Source: a bacterium
GTDB taxonomy: Bacteria > JAJVIF01
Direction of reading: 5' to 3'
Length of the DNA stretch: 64,000 nt
NCBI GenBank assembly: GCA_022072165.1
Contig: JAJVIF010000001.1
Span: forward strand, 209,353-273,352
The notes under the pieces were generated by a model, which searched no databases, was not told the DNA's origin, and saw only the letters and a program-made list of their open reading frames with translations. Positions 42,410-50,092 of the stretch are shown here, piece after piece (within the stretch, counting starts at the first letter, position 1; each line of letters begins with the position of its first letter). The translations under genes were made by a program, and so were the position numbers.

Positions 42410-42732
42410 GTCGCGGCAAACTCATCAAAATGGTACAGGTCCCGGCGGGCAAGTGGTCCCTGCTGATGAGCAAAGGCAAAGGGCATCTCATCAAAATCGG
42501 GCCTTTTGAGGAATGGGTCCCTCAACGCGTGGTGGAACTCGCCGCCGATGGCACGCTCTACATGTCAGCCGCCTATCTGACTCCCGGGCGGGTCTGGACC
42601 AGCGTCCTGCGGTCCTATCCCACCGTCAAGCGACCTGCCGCTGAAGTACAGTATGGGGAGAGCGCCACCGACGGGAGCCGCGAAGGCGACATGGTGGAAC
42701 TGGCGATCGATTTCAGTGATGACGAGGACTGA
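42406..42732 (+). CDS. Hypothetical protein coupled to nusB
   Basis: 108 residues, GTG start inside the nusB stop (GTGA overlap), so translation is coupled. Not recognised. The N-terminus is basic (MSRGKLIKMVQVPAGKWSLLMSKGKGHLIKIG) and the C-terminus acidic (VELAIDFSDDED). Basic/acidic ends could suggest a small RNA-binding or docking protein, but this is inference. No membrane segment or signal. Confidence 0.6.
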   Translation: MSRGKLIKMVQVPAGKWSLLMSKGKGHLIKIGPFEEWVPQRVVELAADGTLYMSAAYLTPGRVWTSVLRSYPTVKRPAAEVQYGESATDGSREGDMVELAIDFSDDED

Positions 42733-42735
42733 TCC

Positions 42736-43935
42736 CTAGGCGGGAAGCTGCTCGACTGCTGTCCGAATGCGTCGCAGCGCTTCGCTGATGTTCTCCCGGC
42801 TGTTGGCATAACTCAGACGCAGATAACCTTCGCCAAACGTGCCAAAGCTGGTGCCAGTCAGAGCGGCAACCCCATGCTCGTTGAGCAGGTAGTTCTCGAA
42901 CCACTTCGACTTCTTTCCCAGCGCCGAGATGTTCGGGAACGCATAGAACGCGCCCTTGGGCATCGTGCAGGTGATGCCGGGGATGTCGTTGAGCCCCGCG
43001 ACGATCAGCTGACGTCGGGTATCAAACTCAGCCAGCATCGTCGCGACTGAGTCCTGCGGACCGGTCAGCGCATCAGCGTACGCCTTCTGAATGAACGAGG
43101 CGGTGCAGGAATTGCAGTTGGTGGCCAGGCGGGCGACTTGCGTGGCGAGATCCGCCGGCATGATGCCGTAGCCAATCCGCCAGCCAGTCATCGCGTAGGT
43201 CTTGGAAGAGCCGTTGACGATGATTGTGCGATCAGCCATCCCGGGTACCTGGGTGATGCTGAAGTGGTTCGCGCCGCCATACAGGATCCGGTCATAGATT
43301 TCATCTGACAGGACCCAAAAGTTGTGCTTCTGGGCCAGCTCCGCGAGTTGCCGCAAGTCGGCCTCTTCCACGATGCCGCCGGTCGGGTTGGAAGGGGTGT
43401 TGACGATCACCATGCGGGTGCGGGGTGTGATCCGATCCACCAGATCCTGCATGTCGAAGGCGAAGCCTTTCGACTCCTGCAGGGGAAGCGGCACGGGGAC
43501 CGCATCGAGATAGCGGATCACCGACTCGTAGATAGGGAACCCAGGATTGGGGTAGATGACCTCGTCCCCGGCGTTGACGGTCGCGAAGAGCCCGTAGAAG
43601 AGGATTGGCTTGGCACCCGGCGTAATGACTATATTCGCCGGCGTGAACGCGGTGCCTGGCCTGCGGGCCGAGTCGTGAGTCGCGATGACCTCCAGGACAT
43701 CATGCAGACCCGCCGATGGTCCATAGTGGGTGTAGCCCTCATCGAGGTACCGCTTCGCGGCTTCCCGGATGTTATCGGGCGTGTCGAAATCGGGTTCCCC
43801 GATTTCGAGATGCACGATGTGCTTCCCCTCGCGCTCCAGCTGCTTTGCCCGCGCCAGGACTTCAAAGGCAGTCTCGGTTCCAAGACGGGACTGGCGGTCG
43901 GCAAAGGGGGGATGCAGATCGATGGTCATGCTCAC
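42736..43935 (-). CDS. PLP-dependent aminotransferase, class I
   Basis: Class I/II aminotransferase, 399 residues. PLP-Lys in IIVNGSSKTYAMTGWRIGYG (about residue 240), NTPSNPTGGIVEEADL, DEIYDRILYGG, and C-terminal AALTGTSFGTFGEGYLRLSYA. The fold matches the AspC/AlaT/ArAT group; exact substrate is not assignable. GTG 43935 has GGAGG 6 nt away and is preferred; ATG 43929 is an alternative. A -10 TACAAT is at 43975-43970. Convergent with the coupled gene pair at 41576-42732 (gap 3 nt), with no terminator seen between. Confidence 0.93.
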   Translation of the reverse strand: MSMTIDLHPPFADRQSRLGTETAFEVLARAKQLEREGKHIVHLEIGEPDFDTPDNIREAAKRYLDEGYTHYGPSAGLHDVLEVIATHDSARRPGTAFTPANIVITPGAKPILFYGLFATVNAGDEVIYPNPGFPIYESVIRYLDAVPVPLPLQESKGFAFDMQDLVDRITPRTRMVIVNTPSNPTGGIVEEADLRQLAELAQKHNFWVLSDEIYDRILYGGANHFSITQVPGMADRTIIVNGSSKTYAMTGWRIGYGIMPADLATQVARLATNCNSCTASFIQKAYADALTGPQDSVATMLAEFDTRRQLIVAGLNDIPGITCTMPKGAFYAFPNISALGKKSKWFENYLLNEHGVAALTGTSFGTFGEGYLRLSYANSRENISEALRRIRTAVEQLPA

Positions 43936-43999
43936 AGGAAGCCTCCGGAGGGGGTCGCGACTGTCGGGGATTGTAGCGAGTTCGCTGACGATGCGGTGG

Positions 44000-44419
44000 T
44001 CAGGGAGTGGTCAGGCGGGCAGCAGCGACCGCGCTCCGGACAGAGGACACGACTTCTGGCGTGGGTGTGCCGGGTCCATGAATGGCATAGACCCCGGCTT
44101 CACGCAGGGTCTGGGCATCCTCGTCCGGAATGATGCCACCCGCGAGGACCGGGATATCGATGGCATCCCGTTCGCGCAGGAGGGTCAGCACCCTGGTGAC
44201 CTGGGTCATGTGCGCCCCGGAGAGGATCGACAGGCAGATGACATCCGCATCTTCCTGCAGGGCGGTCGCGATGATCTGCTCGGGGGTCTGACGCAGGCCC
44301 GTGTAAATGACTTCCATGCCCGCTTCCATGAGGGCGCGGGCGATGATCTTGGCGCCGCGGTCGTGGCCATCCAGCCCAGGCTTCGCGACTACCACTCGGA
44401 TGGGCAATTCAGTCGTCAC
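44000..44419 (-). CDS. Methylmalonyl-CoA mutase C-terminal (B12-binding) domain protein
   Basis: Stand-alone cobalamin-binding domain, 139 residues. Cobalamin-ligand motif in [18 protein letters not shown] (Asp-x-His-x-x-Gly). Then [31 protein letters not shown] (Ser-x-Leu) and [28 protein letters not shown]. It probably partners a separate mutase large subunit encoded elsewhere; none is in the window. A role in propionate/methylmalonyl or isobutyryl-CoA metabolism is the family guess. The GTG start 44419 has TACAAT 6 nt upstream, the clearest leaderless example on the minus strand. 64 nt after it the aminotransferase begins on the same strand. Confidence 0.93.
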   Translation of the reverse strand: MTTELPIRVVVAKPGLDGHDRGAKIIARALMEAGMEVIYTGLRQTPEQIIATALQEDADVICLSILSGAHMTQVTRVLTLLRERDAIDIPVLAGGIIPDEDAQTLREAGVYAIHGPGTPTPEVVSSVRSAVAAARLTTP

Positions 44420-44425
44420 AGGTAG

Positions 44426-44431
44426 ATTGTA
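44426..44431 (-). promoter_or_regulatory. -10 element of the B12-binding gene, predicted leaderless
   Basis: TACAAT on the minus strand, 6 nt before GTG 44419. Confidence 0.55.
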
Positions 44432-44465
44432 GCGGCCGCCCGCTGGTGACTATGGGGGTTGATGT

Positions 44466-45869
44466 TTACTCCGCCGCCTGGATAGTCTGGGAATGTGCCA
44501 GTTCCAGGGCGATCTGCACCACATCCTCGGCGATCATCCCGATTTTGCGGAGCCCGACTTGCAGATCTTCGATCACCTGGGCCGCGGTGCCGTCCTCCGC
44601 CCGCTCGACCCGGATGTCTTTGACCCTGGAGAGGACCTGCTCCACCAGGGCTTCATCCACGGCCACACCGCGACTGGAGAGGAGACTCTCGGCCTCCTGC
44701 AGGGTGTGGCGAATCACATTCCGTCCGGAGTGCTTGCCGAACACGAATCGACGTTCGCCACCCACCAGTTCAGCAGGGATGGGCTCGTATGTCTTGGGAT
44801 GCTGCAGCACGCCGTGTGTGTGAATGCCCGACTCGTGTGCAAAGACGTTCTGGCCCACCACTGGCTCATGCACCTGGATCGGTATCCCGGTGAGTCGCTC
44901 GACCAGTTTGCGCGCTTCCCAGAGCAGGTCGTACTGGAACCCCGGGATCGTGATGCCGTACTGCAACTTCAGGGCCGTGACCACTGCATGAAGTGGGGCA
45001 TTGCCCGCCCGTTCGCCCAGGCCATTGATGGTGGCCGAGAAGTAGGGCATCCCGTGGTGCATGGCCGTGAGCGTATTGATGGTGCCGAGGTCATAGTCAT
45101 TGTGGAAATGACTCACCAACGGCAGACCCGGGAACGCTGCTGCCAGATGATCACAGTAGTAGGCGGTAGCTTCGGGGGTGAGCGACCCGGTGGTGTCCGG
45201 GAAGATGTACCGGTCTGCGCCCCCCTCGACCGCAGCCTGCACCAGTTTGATGAGCTGCTCAATGGGGGTCCGGCTGGCATCCTCTGAGCCGAATTCCACA
45301 TACGTCACGCCCTGGGATTTCGCATAGCCGATGGCATCCTGCACCATCTTTTCGTTTTCGGTCCGGAACCACTCGATTGGGGTGTCGAGGAGGTCATCCG
45401 GCGACTTCCCGGCCCGCTTCAGAAAGGAATCGCCGAGCTTGTACTTGATGTGGAGGCTGCTCGCCGATGTGAAAATCAGAAAGGTGATCTCGTCCGGTCC
45501 GGCCCCCAATGCCCGGAGCGTGTTGAGCGTGTGGTCGATGTCACCGGGATTCGAGCGGCACATCACGAGGACTTCCAGATCCTGCCGTATCTCCCCCTTC
45601 CGCTTGCCTTCCAGCACCAGGCTCAGTGCTTCCCGTTCGCTGGCATCAGAGGCCGGAAAGCCCATATCAATGATGTGGGATCCCATCCGGGAGACCAGCT
45701 TCGCGATTTCGTACTTTTGGGGGGGAGTCAGGGCTACGCCTGGCGTCTGCTCGCCATCCCGGAGGGTGGTGTCATAGACCCGAATCGCTGAGGGGTCCGG
45801 GAAGTTGAGCCCCTTCGTGTAATTCTTGGGGTCGACGTAAAGCTGGTCTTCCGGTTCCCGGAACTGCAT
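44466..45869 (-). CDS. leuA: 2-isopropylmalate synthase / homocitrate synthase family enzyme
   Basis: Condenses acetyl-CoA with a 2-oxo acid (2-oxoisovalerate for leucine, or 2-oxoglutarate for homocitrate). 467 residues. The signature YDTTLRDGEQTPGV, IDMGFPASDASERE, the metal-binding SHFHNDYDLG and NGLGERAGN, and FAHESGIHTHGVLQHPKTYEP are all present. It lacks the C-terminal LeuA regulatory dimerisation domain of the 510-residue enzymes, so leucine feedback through that domain is not expected. Without it, isopropylmalate and homocitrate synthases are hard to tell apart. SD GAAGGAG; -10 TATAAT at 45923-45918. Confidence 0.85.
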   Translation of the reverse strand: MQFREPEDQLYVDPKNYTKGLNFPDPSAIRVYDTTLRDGEQTPGVALTPPQKYEIAKLVSRMGSHIIDMGFPASDASEREALSLVLEGKRKGEIRQDLEVLVMCRSNPGDIDHTLNTLRALGAGPDEITFLIFTSASSLHIKYKLGDSFLKRAGKSPDDLLDTPIEWFRTENEKMVQDAIGYAKSQGVTYVEFGSEDASRTPIEQLIKLVQAAVEGGADRYIFPDTTGSLTPEATAYYCDHLAAAFPGLPLVSHFHNDYDLGTINTLTAMHHGMPYFSATINGLGERAGNAPLHAVVTALKLQYGITIPGFQYDLLWEARKLVERLTGIPIQVHEPVVGQNVFAHESGIHTHGVLQHPKTYEPIPAELVGGERRFVFGKHSGRNVIRHTLQEAESLLSSRGVAVDEALVEQVLSRVKDIRVERAEDGTAAQVIEDLQVGLRKIGMIAEDVVQIALELAHSQTIQAAE

Positions 45870-45923
45870 GCGAGGCGCTCCTTCAGCGACGGCGGACGAT
45901 GCGGCGAGTCGCTGTCGATTATA

Positions 45924-46304
45924 CGAGGGCGCTCATGGAGTGGGGGGCAGCCTGTCGCATTAAGACGCCATGCGGCAAACACCACAACGTCCCCGGACAA
46001 TACCGGGGACGCCGGGGGGGAAACGCGGCAGCGCTGCAGGGACCAGCGGCGGGTGGGAGGTCGCTACAGGAGCGGTGCCGCCCTCCTGTCGGGGGTGGGC
46101 TCGCTTTCGCGCAGGAAAGCGTCTGCAAGCGCCCACGATGGCGAGCGAGAGGCGATCCATCGCTGAGCCCGGAAGGGGGCCCTGAGAGATGGCGCTGCCT
46201 GAAGATCAAGTTGTCGGACACTGCTTGGGTGACATGAATGTACCAGCCCACATCAGGCTCCACAAGGGCTCGCATTATGTGGGATAGGAGCGTGTCAGAC
46301 CCGC
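45924..46304 (-). other. Structured intergenic region, candidate noncoding RNA or leader
   Basis: A gene-free stretch of about 380 nt upstream of the leuA-like gene. Minus-strand elements in order: CATAAT at 46279-46274; hairpin 46121-46102 (CGCTTTC / GAAAGCG, 7 bp); hairpin 46089-46066 (ACAGGAG / CTCCTGT); and a 9-bp hairpin 46011-45988 followed by TTGTGGTGTTTG. This could be an RNA of about 285 nt with its own promoter and terminator, or an attenuating leader of leuA. I recognise no known family. Confidence 0.4.
45977..46011 (-). terminator. Hairpin upstream of leuA, terminator-like
   Basis: Stem CGTCCCCGG / CCGGGGACG (9 bp) with loop TATTGT, followed on the minus strand by TTGTGGTGTTTG. 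Moderately U-rich tail. Confidence 0.5.
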
Positions 46305-46340
46305 CACAATGCAACCGCCCCGATCTTGCAACCGGGGCGG
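46304..46340 (-). terminator. Terminator of the CsgG-like gene
   Basis: Stem CCGCCCCG / CGGGGCGG (8 bp) with a 10-nt loop, followed on the minus strand by TTGCATTGTGG. Confidence 0.65.
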
Positions 46341-46376
46341 GGAGACATGTCTGATTGCGCTCAGAGCAGGGGTGGG

Positions 46377-47498
46377 CTAGTACCGCCCGGACCGTCCGCT
46401 CTTGTCATCGCGCTTTGTTTCGTCGCTGGACTTGCCAGTGTCCTTGGCGTTCTTGTCCTTCTGACGGTCGTCCTGGGCATCCTTTGCGGCACCCTCATCC
46501 AAGCGGCGGAGGGTGATGTTCTTGGGGACTTCGGCGAGCTCGCCCTTCACCGGCTTCCGACCGCTGAGGAGTCGCCCGACGCTCCGGTCGATCTGCACCT
46601 CGTCGAGTATCAGGGTCCCGAAGATGTCGCCCATCTCAGCCATCAGATACTCGCCGGTGTCGTCGTCGCGGAGGACTTCAACAGCGCGGAGGTCAAGCTG
46701 CAGTCCGGGATACATCCCCGTGGACTGCCCCAGGTCGATGACGATCTTTTCACCGGCGGTGCCCTTCACCACGGCGCGGACGGGGAAGAGGTCGGTCCGT
46801 TCGATCTTGGTGACCATGTCCTTGCAGGCCGCGACGATGGCGTTGCCGAAGAGTCCGGCGGAAGTCGAACTGTTCATCATGCCGCCATACTCGCCGAGCA
46901 TGGTGCTGCTGGTGCTCCCGGAGCCCTCGCCGGTGCCGCTGTACATGATCTCCGCTGTTTCGGCCTTCACGAGCTGGAAGTCGATGCGGACGGTCGCTTT
47001 CTCTTTGCTCTGGCCGAAGCCCAGAATCTGTGTTCCGGACTGCTTGGCTGAGGCGTGCGAGATGCGTCCCTGGAGGAGATACTCCGCACCTTTGTAGCGG
47101 CCCAGGTCAGGGACCGTGGAGAGATCGTAGAGACCGGAGCCCTGTTCGATCTGGGCGTTCTGGATCAGCTCCTTGAGCATCTCCTTCTTCACCACCAGGT
47201 TGAAGCGGCCAGTCTTGGAGAGCTCCGTCTGCAGGATGTCGCCGATCGCGCCGGTGGCGACAATCTGCCCTTCAGCGGAGTAGGTCTCGACAAATGGAAT
47301 AACGGCGACGCGGGGGCGTCCGAATTCCGGCTCTTCAGCGTTGGCGTTAGGGTTCGGCACGGTCGCCGGCCCGGTCGGCAGGAAAGCGGGAGCTGGCGGT
47401 GCGCTGCTCTCGCCCTCACCCTGCGCAAGGGCGGGCACCATGACCAGAGCGGTCAGGGCACCAGCCAGGAGTAGCGGGTGGATTGCGATACGGGTCAT
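46377..47498 (-). CDS. CsgG-like exported protein
   Basis: 373 residues from ATG 47498, with AGGAGG at good spacing. Sec signal peptide (LLLAGALTALVMVPALAQG) without lipobox Cys. The central region matches the CsgG / FlgT / LpoB-type fold: RVAVIPFVETYSAEGQIVATGAIGDILQTELSKTGRFNLVV, then YLLQGRISHASAKQSGTQILGFGQSK and KIVIDLGQSTGMYPGLQLDL. CsgG family proteins form or assist outer-membrane export pores (curli) or act as envelope accessory proteins. The C-terminal 50 residues are Lys/Asp/Arg-rich and probably disordered. The gene sits directly downstream of the kinase and Tad cluster and may be an envelope component of that system; without a lipobox it is not typical CsgG. Confidence 0.75.
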   Translation of the reverse strand: MTRIAIHPLLLAGALTALVMVPALAQGEGESSAPPAPAFLPTGPATVPNPNANAEEPEFGRPRVAVIPFVETYSAEGQIVATGAIGDILQTELSKTGRFNLVVKKEMLKELIQNAQIEQGSGLYDLSTVPDLGRYKGAEYLLQGRISHASAKQSGTQILGFGQSKEKATVRIDFQLVKAETAEIMYSGTGEGSGSTSSTMLGEYGGMMNSSTSAGLFGNAIVAACKDMVTKIERTDLFPVRAVVKGTAGEKIVIDLGQSTGMYPGLQLDLRAVEVLRDDDTGEYLMAEMGDIFGTLILDEVQIDRSVGRLLSGRKPVKGELAEVPKNITLRRLDEGAAKDAQDDRQKDKNAKDTGKSSDETKRDDKSGRSGRY

Positions 47499-47615
47499 GA
47501 CATGCCTCCTGGGACCAATCATGCTGGGGGTAGGTCCCTTACCCCACGAGTCTTGCGTTCCTGAGAGAGCGGCGGAGTGTCGGTCAAAAGGGAAGCCGAC
47601 TGCCACTCACCGGCA

Positions 47616-50054
47616 CTAGTTTACAGGTGCCGTGCCACCTTCGGCAGATCCGGTGGATTCTGCCGGCGCTGGGGCGGGCGCTGGGATCGGATTTTCTGCG
47701 AATTTCGCAGCTTCCGCTTCGTCTTCCGAGTCCGGACCCGGCTTTCCGGCGGCTTCCCACTTCGCCCGGACATCTTTGGCGATGGCAGCGTACTCCGTCG
47801 CCTTAGCCTCGTCTTTGATCAGCCCCCGATAAATGGGGACCGCCCAGACTTCGTAGATCCGGAGCAGATTCTCTTTGTCGTCCTCCAAACCAGTCAGCGC
47901 CTGGTCAATAGTGGACTGAATCTGGGCGAGCGCCTTCTCCTGGGCATCGCGGTCGCCCGCTTTTGCCATCTCGTTGTAGTACTTGAGCAGATTATCGAGC
48001 CGGGCGATGTAGGCCCCAGCTTCCCAGGGAATCTGCTCTGCCACCCGCTCATAGGACCGGTGGGCATCCCAGAGCGCGGAGGTTTTCTTGGTCCCGGTGT
48101 TCTTCGAGGCGGCTTCTTCCGCGCCGATAGCATCTGACATGTGCGTCGCGGCGGCGAGATACTCCGCGGCAAAGGGGAAGGGGCGTGAAAACGCCACTTT
48201 CCACTTTTCGTCAGCCTTGGCGAAGTACTCCTTGGCTTTCTCGAAGTTCGCCCGGGATCGGCCAGACAGGTAGGCGTCTTTGGCTTCCAGGAAGTCCTTG
48301 GTCGCCAGATAGGCCGGCTCGACACTGCGCCAGCGGTTGTTCCAGGCGTAGACCTTCTTGAACTTTGCGAAGGCGGTCTTGTAGTGCCGCTCGCCGATGT
48401 CTACGACCGCTTCGTCGTAGATTCGGCTCATTTGGTCCTCGAGGGGGTCGGTCACCGCTACTTTCGGTTGTGCTTCCTCTACGGCTTCTGTCGCCGGGGG
48501 GAAGATGTAGGGCATGGCGAGGTAGCCCAGGCCTCCGACAGCCGCCAACACGAGGACTCCGGTCAGAATCGGGCTGCCTTCAGAAGAGCTCCCCTTCGCG
48601 GCGACCTTTTTCCCCTTCAGGACATTCTTCGCCATCACCGTGGCGCCTTCGACCTGGGCCCCGCCGCCACCGCTGCGTGATGGGGCGGCGGAGACGGCCT
48701 CGGCGGCCGCCGATGAGCCCCGGCTGGAGATCCCAAGCTGGGCTTCCAGGTTCTGCACGAGTTCTGTCGCACTCAGACGCTGATTCGGGTCCTTGCGGAG
48801 GAGCTTCAGGCAGATCTGCGCGATATGGCTGGGGAGCTGGGAGTTGTAGATCGTGGGGTCATCGGGCTCTTTGGTGACATGGTCGATCATGATCTGCTGC
48901 GCCGATTCCCCGTCAAAGGGGACTCGCCCAGCGACCATTTCGTAGAAGACCACGCCCAGGGAGTAGATGTCCGACTTCGGGGTCGATCCGAGTCCCTGTG
49001 CTTCTTCCGGGCTGATGTAGTGGGGGGTACCCAGGCTCATCCCTGCCTGGGTTGTCACCAGCCACTCTTTGCCCTGCTGCTCCTGCGGGATTTTCGCGAT
49101 CCCGAAGTCGATCAGGACCGGCTGTCCATTCTCAAAGATGATGTTGCCCGGCTTGATGTCCCGGTGCACCACGTTCTTCGCATGGACAGACTCCAGCGCC
49201 TTGCCGACCGCGATCATCACTTCCGCTGCTTCCCGCCAGTCGAACTTCTCGTTTCTGGTGAAGCGATTCTTCATCTCATCCCGGAGGGAATGACCAGAGA
49301 GGAACTGCGTGATGATGTAGTGAATGCGCTCTTTGTAGCCGTAATCGTAGACTTTGATGATGTGGGGATTTCCGGTCAGTTTCGCGGTGATCACGGCTTC
49401 GTTTTTGAAGCGGTTCGCGACTTCAGGATTGATCGCCAGCTCGGGATAGAGCACTTTCACCGCGACCTGGGTCTGAAGGATCGAGTCCTCCATCTCGTAG
49501 ACCACGCTCATGCCGCCCGCGCCAATCTCGCGGATGAAACGGTAGCGGTCGCCAAGAATGCGGCAGATGATCTCCTGGATTTCCGGACGGGTGTTTTGCC
49601 CCGAATCAACAGGTGCCGCCTGGAACGATGTGCCCGGGGGCTCCTGTGCTGGTGGGGCGTAGCTGGGCTCTGGCGCGGGTGGCGCATAGGTTGGGGCCGG
49701 TTCGGGAGCGGCGTATGGTGTGGCTTGCGGTGGAGCGGTCAGCGGCTGTCCGGTGTAGGGATCAAAGCCGGTGCCCGGAGTCGCGCCATTGGTCGGCGGT
49801 GGGGCAGCTTCCGGCTGCTGGGCATAGCGGGTATCAGGCACCATGGGTCCTGAGTCTGCCAGGGGGCCTGCCGCTGGTGGTGCAGCAGCCTCGGCACCGC
49901 CGGGTCCAAAGCCGGTGGGGGGAGCAAAGAAGGAGGTGTCATCAGAGTCCCCGGCTGTAGCAGTAGCGACCGCCGGGTGTCGGGCGGTACCGCAGGTCGG
50001 GCACTGGACTGGATCCCCCTCGATGGGGCCACCGCACTGGTTGCAGAACTGCAT
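47616..50054 (-). CDS. Membrane Ser/Thr protein kinase with zinc ribbon and extracytoplasmic domain
   Basis: 812 residues. An N-terminal zinc ribbon (CNQCG...CPTCG, residues 4-22) is followed by a Pro/Ala-rich linker to about 155. The kinase domain is about 170-435: glycine loop GAGGMSVVY, Lys200 in VAVKVL, HRDIKPGN (Asp299) and DFG (316-318), with activation-loop SLGTPHYISPEEA. All catalytic residues are intact, in Hanks (PknB-type) style. One membrane helix lies at about 496-517. The C-terminal 295 residues are helical and outside the cytoplasm; they look like a bundle or TPR-like sensor but no PASTA repeats occur. Probable phosphorylation partners include the FHA proteins at 54232 and 55221. 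Confidence 0.93.
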   Translation of the reverse strand: MQFCNQCGGPIEGDPVQCPTCGTARHPAVATATAGDSDDTSFFAPPTGFGPGGAEAAAPPAAGPLADSGPMVPDTRYAQQPEAAPPPTNGATPGTGFDPYTGQPLTAPPQATPYAAPEPAPTYAPPAPEPSYAPPAQEPPGTSFQAAPVDSGQNTRPEIQEIICRILGDRYRFIREIGAGGMSVVYEMEDSILQTQVAVKVLYPELAINPEVANRFKNEAVITAKLTGNPHIIKVYDYGYKERIHYIITQFLSGHSLRDEMKNRFTRNEKFDWREAAEVMIAVGKALESVHAKNVVHRDIKPGNIIFENGQPVLIDFGIAKIPQEQQGKEWLVTTQAGMSLGTPHYISPEEAQGLGSTPKSDIYSLGVVFYEMVAGRVPFDGESAQQIMIDHVTKEPDDPTIYNSQLPSHIAQICLKLLRKDPNQRLSATELVQNLEAQLGISSRGSSAAAEAVSAAPSRSGGGGAQVEGATVMAKNVLKGKKVAAKGSSSEGSPILTGVLVLAAVGGLGYLAMPYIFPPATEAVEEAQPKVAVTDPLEDQMSRIYDEAVVDIGERHYKTAFAKFKKVYAWNNRWRSVEPAYLATKDFLEAKDAYLSGRSRANFEKAKEYFAKADEKWKVAFSRPFPFAAEYLAAATHMSDAIGAEEAASKNTGTKKTSALWDAHRSYERVAEQIPWEAGAYIARLDNLLKYYNEMAKAGDRDAQEKALAQIQSTIDQALTGLEDDKENLLRIYEVWAVPIYRGLIKDEAKATEYAAIAKDVRAKWEAAGKPGPDSEDEAEAAKFAENPIPAPAPAPAESTGSAEGGTAPVN

Positions 50055-50092
50055 GCTTGTTTCAGGGCCTTTCCCCGGTTGCTCCCTGCTTT

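Noticed and set aside
46071..46084. T-box-like core on the minus strand before leuA
   Set aside because: It matches AGGGTGGNACCGCG except for a C at the U that must pair with the tRNA end. The flanking sequence folds into a self-complementary ACAGGAG/CTCCTGT hairpin, and no stem I specifier is visible.
46150..46200. SRP-RNA-like CCGGAAGG on the plus strand
   Set aside because: Flanking bases do not form the conserved symmetric loop (AGG / AGCA) of the SRP RNA apical helix.
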